Origin: Pseudomonas sp.
GTDB taxonomy: Bacteria > Pseudomonadota > Gammaproteobacteria > Pseudomonadales > Pseudomonadaceae
DNA length: 64,000 bases
NCBI RefSeq assembly: GCF_030690725.1
Contig: NZ_JAUYGD010000053.1
Span: 124,001 to 188,000, forward strand
Direction: 5' to 3'
How positions within the stretch are numbered: position 1 is the stretch's first letter; each line of letters begins with the position of its first letter. Below are positions 1 to 7,932 of the stretch, piece by piece. The notes beneath the pieces are model-generated. The model worked only from the letters and a program-made list of their open reading frames with translations, ran no database searches and had not been told where the DNA came from. Position numbers and translations under genes: made by a program.

Positions 1-238
<238 letters not shown>

Positions 239-246
239 GGCTGCAG

Positions 247-336
247 ATGACGCTTGGCCTGTGGCTACTGCTCGGCCTGACCGCCTACGGTCTGCTGGCC
301 GCGCGCCCCAGGCCCGCGTCCACCGCAACACACTGA
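247..336 (+). CDS. Possible 29-residue single-helix membrane peptide
   Basis: A short reading frame begins 9 bases after the oxygenase stop. It encodes a very hydrophobic N-terminal half (TLGLWLLLGLTAYGLLAA) followed by an RPRP turn and a short polar tail, the pattern of a one-pass membrane microprotein. It ends just before a good intrinsic terminator, so it would be the last gene of the oxygenase transcript. There is no strong ribosome-binding site beyond a weak purine stretch in the preceding stop region. Function is unknown, and conservation in relatives would decide whether it is real. Confidence 0.35.
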   Translation: MTLGLWLLLGLTAYGLLAARPRPASTATH

Positions 337-359
337 GACCCTCCTCAAGGGTCACCTTG

Positions 360-397
360 GCCTCTGCCGGATACCCCCGGGCAGGGGCTTTTTTTAT
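360..397 (+). terminator. Intrinsic terminator after the oxygenase gene
   Basis: A 9-bp stem (GCCTCTGCC at 360-368 with GGCAGGGGC at 380-388, one G-U pair) encloses an 11-base loop and is followed directly by seven T residues. This is a textbook rho-independent terminator for the + strand. Confidence 0.85.
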
Positions 398-432
398 TGG
401 CGATGTATCAGAACTGTATGCAGGCTGCTTTT

Positions 433-597
433 GTAGGGTGGGTTAGTGGCGCCGGGGCTAGTTATTGACTGCACCACGCAACTCGGGCGCTGCGTAACCC
501 ACCATTGCGGTTTGCCGGTAGATCGTCATGGTGGGTTACGGCGCGTTGAGAATCGGTGGTATTTGCCTGATTCCGGTTCGCGCCTAACCCACCCTAC
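433..597. repeat. Nested inverted repeat (REP/BIME-like)
   Basis: The outer arms GTAGGGTGGGTTAG (433-446) and CTAACCCACCCTAC (584-597) are perfect 14-bp inverses. Inside them, GTAACCCACCAT (494-505) and ATGGTGGGTTAC (528-539) are a second perfect 12-bp pair. All four units share the core GTGGGTTA, so this is a composite of four REP-type units. The remaining stretch up to the next gene (598-776) shows no gene, only an AAAAGGGG ribosome-binding region just before 777. Confidence 0.8.
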
Positions 598-776
598 GGG
601 TAGTCGCTGCCTTGTACCGACCCTCTGGCCTGCGCATATCCGCCTGCGACCCGGCTTTGACGCTTTCGGCAATACCCCGGTCGTTTTTGCACCGGGTCGC
701 CTCAGCCCCCAGGGATATGCTCAGTCCAAAGCGCCAACAACGGGTTTGGCGACACAGCTAAAAAGGGGACTGCCTG

Positions 777-1754
777 ATGAGCCCAGCCGAATTGCACGCC
801 GACAGCATCGTTATTGACGGGCTGATCATCGCCAAGTGGAACCGCGAACTGTTCGAAGACATGCGCAAAGGCGGCCTGACGGCGGCCAACTGCACCGTGT
901 CGGTGTGGGAGGGCTTTCAGGCCACGGTGAACAATATCGCTGCCAGCCAGAAGCTGATCCGCGAGAACAGCGACTTGGTGATGCCGGTGCGCACCACCGC
1001 CGACATCCGTAAGGCTAAAGAGCAGGGCAAGACCGGCATCCTCTTCGGCTTCCAGAATGCCCACGCGTTTGAAGACCAGATCGGCTATGTCGAGGTGTTC
1101 AAGCAGCTCGGCGTGGGCATCGTGCAGATGTGCTACAACACCCAGAACCTGGTCGGCACCGGCTGCTACGAGCGTGACGGCGGGCTGTCCGGCTTCGGTC
1201 GCGAGATCGTTGCCGAGATGAACCGCGTCGGCATTATGTGCGACCTGTCGCATGTGGGTTCGAAGACTTCCGAGGAAGTCATTCACGAATCGAAAAAGCC
1301 GGTGTGCTACTCCCACTGCCTGCCGTCCGGCTTGAAAGAACACCCGCGCAACAAGTCCGATGAAGAGCTGAAATTTATCGCCGACCACGGCGGTTTCGTC
1401 GGTGTGACCATGTTCGCCCCCTTCCTGGCCAAGGGCATCGATTCGACCATCGACGACTACGCCGAAGCCATCGAGTACGTGATGAATATCGTCGGCGAAG
1501 ACGCCATCGGCATCGGCACCGACTTCACCCAGGGCCACGGCCAAGACTTCTTCGAGTACCTGACCCACGACAAGGGCTACGCCCGCCGCCTGACCAGCTT
1601 CGGCAAGATCATCAACCCGCTGGGCATCCGCACCGTCGGCGAATTTCCCAACCTCACCGAGACCTTGCTCAAACGCGGCCATTCCGAACGCGTGGTGCGC
1701 AAGATCATGGGCGAGAACTGGGTAAACGTCCTCAGGGATGTTTGGGGCGAATAA
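777..1754 (+). CDS. M19 (renal dipeptidase-like) protein of the dimethylglycine locus
   Basis: A 325-residue protein with the overall M19 membrane-dipeptidase pattern: VIDG near residue 14, GFQNAHAF near 91, CDLSHVG near 156, CYSHC near 177 and GIGTDF near 275. It matches the gene that precedes dgcA in other pseudomonads (PA5396-like). Two metal-binding elements look lost. The usual HxD after DG is replaced by L16 and I18, and the bridging Glu is Q93. The second-site histidines (H159, H180) and the later Asp remain. It is therefore doubtful as a classical dizinc dipeptidase. The start has a clear AAAAGGGG Shine-Dalgarno. Its exact role in betaine use is not known to me. Confidence 0.85.
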   Translation: MSPAELHADSIVIDGLIIAKWNRELFEDMRKGGLTAANCTVSVWEGFQATVNNIAASQKLIRENSDLVMPVRTTADIRKAKEQGKTGILFGFQNAHAFEDQIGYVEVFKQLGVGIVQMCYNTQNLVGTGCYERDGGLSGFGREIVAEMNRVGIMCDLSHVGSKTSEEVIHESKKPVCYSHCLPSGLKEHPRNKSDEELKFIADHGGFVGVTMFAPFLAKGIDSTIDDYAEAIEYVMNIVGEDAIGIGTDFTQGHGQDFFEYLTHDKGYARRLTSFGKIINPLGIRTVGEFPNLTETLLKRGHSERVVRKIMGENWVNVLRDVWGE

Positions 1755-1776
1755 GGTCCGAGCACAACACGATAAA

Positions 1777-1869
1777 TGTGGGAGGGGCTTTAGCCGCGAC
1801 CTGCCCCGTCAGGGCAGCGCTGTTAAGAGCCTCGCGGCTAAAGCGGTACGCCGCCCGGCCCCTCCCACA
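1777..1869. repeat. REP-like inverted repeat inside the operon
   Basis: TGTGGGAGGGGC (1777-1788) pairs perfectly with GCCCCTCCCACA (1858-1869), and directly inside CTTTAGCCGCGA (1788-1799) pairs with TCGCGGCTAAAG (1832-1843). The element fills most of the gap between the M19 and DUF5943 genes. Confidence 0.8.
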
Positions 1870-1899
1870 AACCAAACAAGACTCTGGAGCACTAAACAT

Positions 1900-2430
1900 A
1901 TGGCCACCCACGCACCCGAAATGCCGATTCAGGTCGACGACGAAACCGGCGTCTGGACCACCGACGCCCTGCCGATGCTCTATGTGCCGCGGCATTTCTT
2001 CGTCAACAACCATATCGGTATCGAGGAAGTGCTGGGCGCTGATGCCTATGCCGAGATTCTCTACAAAGCCGGCTACAAGTCCGCCTGGCACTGGTGCGAG
2101 AAAGAGGCGGAGTGCCATGGCCTGTCCGGCGTGGCGGTGTTTGAGCACTACATGAAGCGCCTGTCGCAGCGCGGCTGGGGGCTGTTCGAGATCGAAGCCA
2201 TCGACCTGGCCGCTGGCACCGCCTCGGTAAAGCTCAAGCACTCGGCCTTCGTCTACGTCTACGGCAAGTGCGGGCGCAAGGTCGACTACATGTTCACCGG
2301 CTGGTTTGCCGGCGCCATGGATCAGATTCTCCAAGCCCAGGGCAGCGCGCTGCGCACCGTGGCCGAGCAGGTCTATGGCGGTTCCGAAGAGGGCCACGAT
2401 GATGGCCTGTTTATCGTCAAGCCGCGCTAA
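1900..2430 (+). CDS. DUF5943 / V4R-like conserved protein
   Basis: A 176-residue soluble protein with no signal peptide or membrane segment. It corresponds to the PA5397-type gene found directly before dgcA in pseudomonads. Visible features are an AWHWCEKEAE segment around residue 65, a single later Cys in KCGRKVDYMF, and an acidic tail. The general shape recalls 4-vinyl-reductase/haem-NO-binding-like small-molecule domains, but this is a weak resemblance. The stop is 15 bases from dgcA, so the two are probably cotranscribed. The ATG at 1900 is chosen because it follows a CTGGAG ribosome-binding stretch at about 1883. Function is unknown; a small-molecule binding or accessory role in dimethylglycine oxidation is inference. 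Confidence 0.8.
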   Translation: MATHAPEMPIQVDDETGVWTTDALPMLYVPRHFFVNNHIGIEEVLGADAYAEILYKAGYKSAWHWCEKEAECHGLSGVAVFEHYMKRLSQRGWGLFEIEAIDLAAGTASVKLKHSAFVYVYGKCGRKVDYMFTGWFAGAMDQILQAQGSALRTVAEQVYGGSEEGHDDGLFIVKPR

Positions 2431-2445
2431 GTCGAGGATCGAGTC

Positions 2446-4506
2446 ATGGCTTTCGAAGCAATGTTCCAGCCGATCCAGATCGGCAAGCTGACTATTCGTA
2501 ACCGCATCGTATCCACCGCGCACGCCGAGGTCATGGCCACCGACGGCGGTATGACCACCGAGCGTTACGTCAAGTACTACGAAGAGAAGGCCAAGGGCGG
2601 CGTCGGTCTGGCCATCTGCGGCGGCTCGTCGGTGGTCTCCATCGACAGCCCGCACGGCTGGTGGAGTTCGGTGAACCTGTCCACCGACCGGATCATTCCG
2701 CATTTCCAGAAGCTGGCGGATGCCATGCACAAGCATGGCGCGAAGATCATGATCCAGATTACCCACATGGGCCGCCGCTCACGCTGGGATGGCTTCGACT
2801 GGCCGACCCTGATGTCGCCGTCCGGTATCCGCGAACCGGTACACCGTGCCACCTGCAAGACCATCGAGCCGGAGGAAATGTGGCGCGTCATCGGTGACTT
2901 CGCCAAGGCAGCGGCTCGGGCCAAAGCCGGCGGCCTGGACGGCGTCGAGCTGTCGGCTGTGCACCAGCACATGATCGACCAGTTCTGGTCGCCACGGGTG
3001 AACAAGCGCACTGACGAATGGGGTGGCACCTTTGAAGGCCGGATGAAGTTCGGCCTGGAAGTGATCAAAGCGGTGCGCGCCGAGGTCGGTCCCGATTTCT
3101 GCGTGGGCCTGCGTATCTCCGGTGACGAGTTCCACCCGGACGGCCTCTCTCACGAGGACATGAAGCAGATCGCCGCCTATTACGATGCCACCGGCCTGAT
3201 CGACTTTATCGGCGTGGTTGGCTCTGGTGCCGACACCCACAACACTCTGGCCAACGTCATTCCGAACATGAGCTACCCGCCGGAGCCGTTCCTGCACTTG
3301 GCAGCCGGGATCAAGGAAGTGGTCAAGGTGCCGGTGCTGCACGCGCAGAACATCAAGGACCCGAACCAGGCCACGCGTATTCTCGAAGGCGGCTACGTGG
3401 ACATGGTCGGCATGACCCGCGCGCACATCGCCGACCCGCACCTGATCGCCAAGATCAAGATGGGCCAGGTCGACCAGATCAAGCAGTGCGTCGGTGCCAA
3501 CTACTGCATCGACCGCCAGTATCAAGGCCTCGACGTGCTGTGTATCCAGAACGCCGCGACCAGCCGCGAATACATGGGCCTGCCGCATATCATCGAGAAA
3601 ACCACTGGGCCGAAGCGCAAGGTGGTGATTGTTGGTGGCGGCCCGGCCGGGATGGAAGCGGCGCGCGTGGCTGCCGAGCGTGGCCACGATGTGACCCTGT
3701 TCGAGAAGAAAGACAGCCTCGGCGGGCAAATCACCTTGGCCGCCAAGGCACCGCAGCGCGACCAGATGGCCGGCATTACCCGCTGGTTCCAGCTGGAGTT
3801 GGCCCGCCTGAATATCGACCTACGCTTGGGTACTGGTGCTGATGAAGCGAGCATCCTCGACCTGCGCCCAGACATCGTCGTGCTGGCCAACGGCGGTCAT
3901 CCGTTTATCGAGCAAAACGAACATTGGGGCGCCGCTGAAGGCCTGGTGGTCAGCAGCTGGGACGTCCTCGATGGCACCGTGGCGCCGGGCAATAACGTGC
4001 TGGTGTACGACACCATTTGCGAATTCGGCGGTATGTCGGTGGCCGACTTTATCGCCGAGAAGGGCGCCAAGGTCGAGATCGTCACCGACGACATCAAGCC
4101 GGGTGTAGCCATGGGCGGCACCACGTTCCCGACTTACTACCGCAGCATGTACCCAAAAGAAGTGATCATGACCGGCGACATGATGCTGGAAAAGGTCTAC
4201 CGCGAAGGCGACAAGCTGGTGGCGGTGCTGGAGAACGAATACACCGGCGCGAAAGAAGAGCGGGTGGTCGACCAGGTGGTGGTGGAGAACGGCGTGCGTC
4301 CTGATGAGCGCCTCTACTACGCCCTCAAGGAAGGCTCGCGCAACAAGGGCCAGATTGACGTCGAAGCGCTGTTTGCGATCCAGCCGCAGCCTTGCCTGAG
4401 TCAGCCGGGCGACGGCTACCTGCTGTTCCGTATCGGCGACTGCGTAGCCCAGCGTAATACCCATGCGGCGATCTACGACGCGCTGCGCTTGTGCAAGGAC
4501 TTCTGA
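2446..4506 (+). CDS. dgcA: Dimethylglycine demethylase subunit DgcA
   Basis: A 686-residue NADH:flavin oxidoreductase of the trimethylamine-dehydrogenase/2,4-dienoyl-CoA reductase type. Residues 1 to about 370 form an old-yellow-enzyme TIM barrel (AHAEVMATDGGMTTERYVKYY near the N-terminus, VPVLHAQNIKDP near 296). A cysteine region at 348-366 would hold the Fe-S cluster, and a Rossmann ADP-binding loop (VVIVGGGPAGMEAARVA, about 393-409) starts the C-terminal dinucleotide domains. With DgcB and the ETF it oxidises dimethylglycine to sarcosine. Only three of the four usual cluster cysteines are present: C348, C354 and C366, with Ala at 351. Ribosome-binding site GAGGATCGAG precedes the ATG. Confidence 0.93.
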   Translation: MAFEAMFQPIQIGKLTIRNRIVSTAHAEVMATDGGMTTERYVKYYEEKAKGGVGLAICGGSSVVSIDSPHGWWSSVNLSTDRIIPHFQKLADAMHKHGAKIMIQITHMGRRSRWDGFDWPTLMSPSGIREPVHRATCKTIEPEEMWRVIGDFAKAAARAKAGGLDGVELSAVHQHMIDQFWSPRVNKRTDEWGGTFEGRMKFGLEVIKAVRAEVGPDFCVGLRISGDEFHPDGLSHEDMKQIAAYYDATGLIDFIGVVGSGADTHNTLANVIPNMSYPPEPFLHLAAGIKEVVKVPVLHAQNIKDPNQATRILEGGYVDMVGMTRAHIADPHLIAKIKMGQVDQIKQCVGANYCIDRQYQGLDVLCIQNAATSREYMGLPHIIEKTTGPKRKVVIVGGGPAGMEAARVAAERGHDVTLFEKKDSLGGQITLAAKAPQRDQMAGITRWFQLELARLNIDLRLGTGADEASILDLRPDIVVLANGGHPFIEQNEHWGAAEGLVVSSWDVLDGTVAPGNNVLVYDTICEFGGMSVADFIAEKGAKVEIVTDDIKPGVAMGGTTFPTYYRSMYPKEVIMTGDMMLEKVYREGDKLVAVLENEYTGAKEERVVDQVVVENGVRPDERLYYALKEGSRNKGQIDVEALFAIQPQPCLSQPGDGYLLFRIGDCVAQRNTHAAIYDALRLCKDF

Positions 4507-4510
4507 TGCC

Positions 4511-4634
4511 TGTCTCCCCTCTCCCATGCTTCTGTTACAGAAAGCCGGGAGAGGGGCCGGGGGAGAGGGGCTTTTCTGCGCGGATCTGCGTCGTAGCTGC
4601 CCCTCTCCCTAGCCCTCTCCCCGCAGGGGCGAGG
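4511..4634. repeat. CCCTCTCCC-type intergenic repeat between dgcA and dgcB
   Basis: Alternating copies of CCCCTCTCCC and GGGAGAGGGG (near 4514, 4549, 4560, 4598 and 4612) can fold into long hairpins. This is a common pseudomonad intergenic repeat type. It separates two genes that should otherwise be tightly coupled. Confidence 0.75.
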
Positions 4635-4678
4635 GGACTGAACCGTGTTGTTTGCCGGTCCCGCGAAGGAGACCAATG

Positions 4679-6643
4679 ATGTTAAACACCCTACTCCCCA
4701 TCCTGCTCTTTGCCGCCCTGGCCCTTGCGGTTATCGGTGCAGCGAAGCGCTTTCTAATGTGGCGCCGTGGTCGCCCGGCACAGGTTGACTGGCTCGGCGG
4801 GCTGCTGGCCATGCCGCGCCGCTATATGGTCGACCTGCACCATGTGGTGGCCCGCGACAAATACATCGCCAACACTCACGTCGCCACGGCCGGTGGCTTT
4901 GTTTTGGCCGCAGCGCTGGCAATTCTGGTGCACGGTTTTGGCCTGCACAGCCGCATTCTCGGCTTCGCCCTGCTGGCGGCCTGCGCACTGATGTTTGCCG
5001 GCGCCCTGTTTGTCGCCAAGCGCCGCCTCGACCCGCCGGCGCGGTTGTCGAAAGGCCCGTGGATGCGCCTGCCGAAAAGCCTGCTGATGTTTGCCGGCAG
5101 CTTCTTTATCGCCACGCTTCCTGTTGCTGGGATTCTGCCCGCCGACTTTGGTGGCTGGGTGCTGGCGCTGCTGCTGACCGTCGGCGTGGCCTGGGGTGTG
5201 TCCGAGCTGTTCTTCGGCATGACCTGGGGTGGGCCGATGAAGCACGCCTTCGCCGGCGCGCTGCACCTGGCCTGGCACCGCCGCAGTGAACGCTTTGGCG
5301 GTGGTCGCTCCACCGGCCTCAAAGCGTTGAATCTGGATGACCCTAAAGCCCCGCTGGGCGTGGAAAAACCCACGGACTTCACCTGGAACCAGCTGCTCGG
5401 TTTCGACGCCTGCGTGCAATGCGGTAAATGCGAGGCAGCCTGCCCAGCCTTCGCCGCCGGCCAGCCGCTCAACCCGAAAAAACTAATCCAGGACATGGTG
5501 GTCGGCCTGGCCGGCGGCACGGATGTCAAGTTCGCCGGTTCGCCTTATCCGGGCAAACCAGTTGGCGAGCATAGCGGCGGCCCCCATCTGCCGATCGTCA
5601 ATCTGAATGGCAAGGCCCTGGTCGATGCCGAGACGCTGTGGTCCTGCACCACCTGCCGCGCCTGCGTCGAGGAATGCCCGATGATGATCGAGCACGTCGA
5701 TGCCATCGTCGATATGCGCCGCCATCTGACCCTGGAAAAAGGCGCCACCCCGAACAAGGGCGCGGAGGTGCTGGACAACCTGATCGCCACCGACAACCCC
5801 GGCGGTTTCAACCCTGGTGGTCGACTGAACTGGGCGGCGGATTTGAACCTGCCGCTGATGAGCGACAAACAGAACGTCGATGTGCTGTTCTGGGTCGGTG
5901 ATGGCGCCTTCGATATGCGTAACCAGCGCACCCTGCGCGCCTTTGTCAAAGTGCTGAAAGCCGCCAAGGTCGACTTCGCCGTGCTCGGTCTGGAAGAACG
6001 CGACAGCGGCGACGTGGCGCGCCGTCTCGGTGATGAAGCAACCTTCCAGCTGCTGGCCAAGCGCAATATCGCCACCCTGGCCAAGTACCAGTTCAAGCGC
6101 ATCGTCACCTGCGACCCGCACAGCTTCCATGTGCTGAAAAACGAATACGGCGAGCTGGGCGGCCGCTACCCGGTGCTGCACCACAGCACCTATATGGATG
6201 AACTGATCACCGGTCATAAACTCAACCTCGGCACCCACAAGGGTGGTTCGGTCACCTACCACGACCCGTGCTACCTGGGCCGCTACAACGGTGAGTACGA
6301 AGCACCGCGCAATGTGCTGAATGCCATCGGGATTGAAGTGAAAGAGATGCAGCGCTCCGGTTTCCGTTCCCGTTGCTGCGGCGGTGGCGGCGGTGCGCCG
6401 ATCACCGATATTCCTGGCAAGCAGCGTATCCCCGATATGCGCATGGTCGATATCAAGGAGACCGGTGCCGAGCTGGTGGCCGTGGGTTGTCCGCAGTGCA
6501 CAGCGATGCTCGAAGGGGTGGTCGGCGTGCGCCCGGAGGTCAAGGATATTGCCGAGCTGGTAGCCGATGTGTTGATCGAGGGCGTGGTCGAGGCGAAGCA
6601 GCCTGCGCCGGCTCCGCGCGAACTAGCCGAGGTAAGCCCATGA
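4679..6643 (+). CDS. dgcB: Dimethylglycine demethylase iron-sulfur membrane subunit DgcB
   Basis: A 654-residue protein. The N-terminus carries several hydrophobic segments (LNTLLPILLFAALALAVIGA, then others near residues 70-190) that anchor it in the inner membrane. Two 4Fe-4S ferredoxin motifs follow, CVQCGKCEAACP and CTTCRACVEECP. The C-terminal half has two CCG/HdrB-like motifs (DPCYLGRYNGEYEAPR...RCCGGGGG and GCPQC). This is the electron-transfer subunit that passes electrons from DgcA towards ETF and the respiratory chain. An in-frame ATG three bases upstream (4676) is an equally possible start; the AAGGAGA ribosome-binding site fits both. Its end overlaps etfA by four bases. Confidence 0.92.
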   Translation: MLNTLLPILLFAALALAVIGAAKRFLMWRRGRPAQVDWLGGLLAMPRRYMVDLHHVVARDKYIANTHVATAGGFVLAAALAILVHGFGLHSRILGFALLAACALMFAGALFVAKRRLDPPARLSKGPWMRLPKSLLMFAGSFFIATLPVAGILPADFGGWVLALLLTVGVAWGVSELFFGMTWGGPMKHAFAGALHLAWHRRSERFGGGRSTGLKALNLDDPKAPLGVEKPTDFTWNQLLGFDACVQCGKCEAACPAFAAGQPLNPKKLIQDMVVGLAGGTDVKFAGSPYPGKPVGEHSGGPHLPIVNLNGKALVDAETLWSCTTCRACVEECPMMIEHVDAIVDMRRHLTLEKGATPNKGAEVLDNLIATDNPGGFNPGGRLNWAADLNLPLMSDKQNVDVLFWVGDGAFDMRNQRTLRAFVKVLKAAKVDFAVLGLEERDSGDVARRLGDEATFQLLAKRNIATLAKYQFKRIVTCDPHSFHVLKNEYGELGGRYPVLHHSTYMDELITGHKLNLGTHKGGSVTYHDPCYLGRYNGEYEAPRNVLNAIGIEVKEMQRSGFRSRCCGGGGGAPITDIPGKQRIPDMRMVDIKETGAELVAVGCPQCTAMLEGVVGVRPEVKDIAELVADVLIEGVVEAKQPAPAPRELAEVSP

Positions 6644-7863
6644 GCGACCTTATCCGCCGTGACCCACGGGCCGAATGGATCGCCCGCAACCGCCTGCACC
6701 CGCTGCATGTCGCGTTGCAAAAGGTTGAATCCAGCTGGATGGGGCCCAATGGGGTGCTGCGCAAGAATCCCCATGCCGTCGGCTTTACCGGCCCCAATGG
6801 CCTTAAACGTATCGACCGTTCCGGCACTCAGCAGGGCGGCAGCCAGAAACGCAGCACGGCCAGCGCCGTGGTGCAGTTGCCACTGCATGTGATCGAACAG
6901 CCGGCGTTCTATATCGCCGTGGTACCGGATATGGTCGGCGGCCGCCTGAGCGCCCACGACAAGGACCTGCTCGGTCTGGCGCACAAGCTCGCCGGCAGCG
7001 ATGGCGCAGTGGTCGCGGTGATCTTTGGCGAACACAAGGAAAGCGCCTTCGACTGCAACGGCGTTGACCGCCTGCTGCAGTTCGCCGATGACGCTTTCGA
7101 CGGATACGCCCCGGAAGCACGGGTACTGGCCCTCGGTGCGCTGGAGCGCCAACTCTCGCCGCGGCACTGGCTGCTGCCGGACAGCCGCACCGGCGGTGGC
7201 GAACTGGGCCGGCGCCTGGCCGCCAAGCTGGGTGAGCGTCCGGCCACGCGGGTCTGGCAGGTAGCGGATGGCATTGCCAGTGGTCGTGCGGGGGCTGGGC
7301 GTGAAGATCTGGTGCAATCAGCGCCACGGCTGATTCTGGCGGCGGTTGAATGCGCCGAACCAGTCAGCGAAACCCGCCATGAAGTGCGGCCACTGGCGCT
7401 CAGTGAAGCACTGGTCAGCCACTTGCCACGGATTCAGTATCTCGGTGCGGTGGCGGTCGACCCGGCGCAGATTCCCATGGCCGAGGCCGAATTTATTCTC
7501 TCTGGCGGCAACGGGGTCAAGGACTGGACGCTATTCCACCAGGCCGCCGCTGCCCTGGGCGCCACCGAAGGCGCCTCGCGGGTGGCGGTGGACGATGGCT
7601 TTATGGGCCGCGAGCGTCAGGTTGGCGCGTCCGGCATCTGGGTCACGGCGCGCGTGTATGTGGCCGTGGGGATTTCCGGGGCGATCCAGCACCTGCAAGG
7701 CATAGGTGCCTGCGACAAGGTGGTGGCGATCAACCTCGACCCGACCTGCGACATGATCAAACGCGCCGACCTCTCGGTGATCGGCGAGTCTGCGGCGATC
7801 CTGCAGGCGTTGATCGAGCGTGTTGCCGCTCATCGGCAGGGAGGCGCGCGTGATGCCGCATAA
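6640..7863 (+). CDS. etfA: Electron transfer flavoprotein alpha subunit (dimethylglycine-linked)
   Basis: A 407-residue ETF alpha homologue, longer than housekeeping EtfA (about 310) because of an N-terminal extension of roughly 90 residues. The C-terminal FAD domain is clear: LSGGNGVKDW, GAT...ASRVAVDDGFMGRERQVG, WVTARVYVAVGISGAIQHLQG and VVAINLDP. The ATG overlaps the dgcB stop (ATGA), so translation is probably coupled. The likely role is to receive electrons from DgcAB and pass them to ETF-quinone oxidoreductase. Its place beside dgcB indicates a dedicated ETF rather than the fatty-acid one. Confidence 0.92.
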   Translation: MSDLIRRDPRAEWIARNRLHPLHVALQKVESSWMGPNGVLRKNPHAVGFTGPNGLKRIDRSGTQQGGSQKRSTASAVVQLPLHVIEQPAFYIAVVPDMVGGRLSAHDKDLLGLAHKLAGSDGAVVAVIFGEHKESAFDCNGVDRLLQFADDAFDGYAPEARVLALGALERQLSPRHWLLPDSRTGGGELGRRLAAKLGERPATRVWQVADGIASGRAGAGREDLVQSAPRLILAAVECAEPVSETRHEVRPLALSEALVSHLPRIQYLGAVAVDPAQIPMAEAEFILSGGNGVKDWTLFHQAAAALGATEGASRVAVDDGFMGRERQVGASGIWVTARVYVAVGISGAIQHLQGIGACDKVVAINLDPTCDMIKRADLSVIGESAAILQALIERVAAHRQGGARDAA

Positions 7864-7906
7864 GGTTTGTCTTCGCGATTCTCAACCGCGATTTCCGGAT
7901 TACATC

Positions 7907-7930
7907 GGGGCTACGGGGGCTACGGGGGCT
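7907..7930. repeat. 9-bp tandem repeat just before etfB
   Basis: GGGGCTACG occurs twice in direct succession (7907-7915, 7916-7924) and is followed by a third partial copy, GGGGCT (7925-7930). The array ends two bases before the etfB ATG, so the G-runs may also act as its ribosome-binding region. Confidence 0.85.
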
Positions 7931-7932
7931 GC

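Noticed and set aside
446..817. 123-codon frame across the nested repeat
   Set aside because: It is largely made of the inverted repeat and runs into the M19 gene. No start signal is present.
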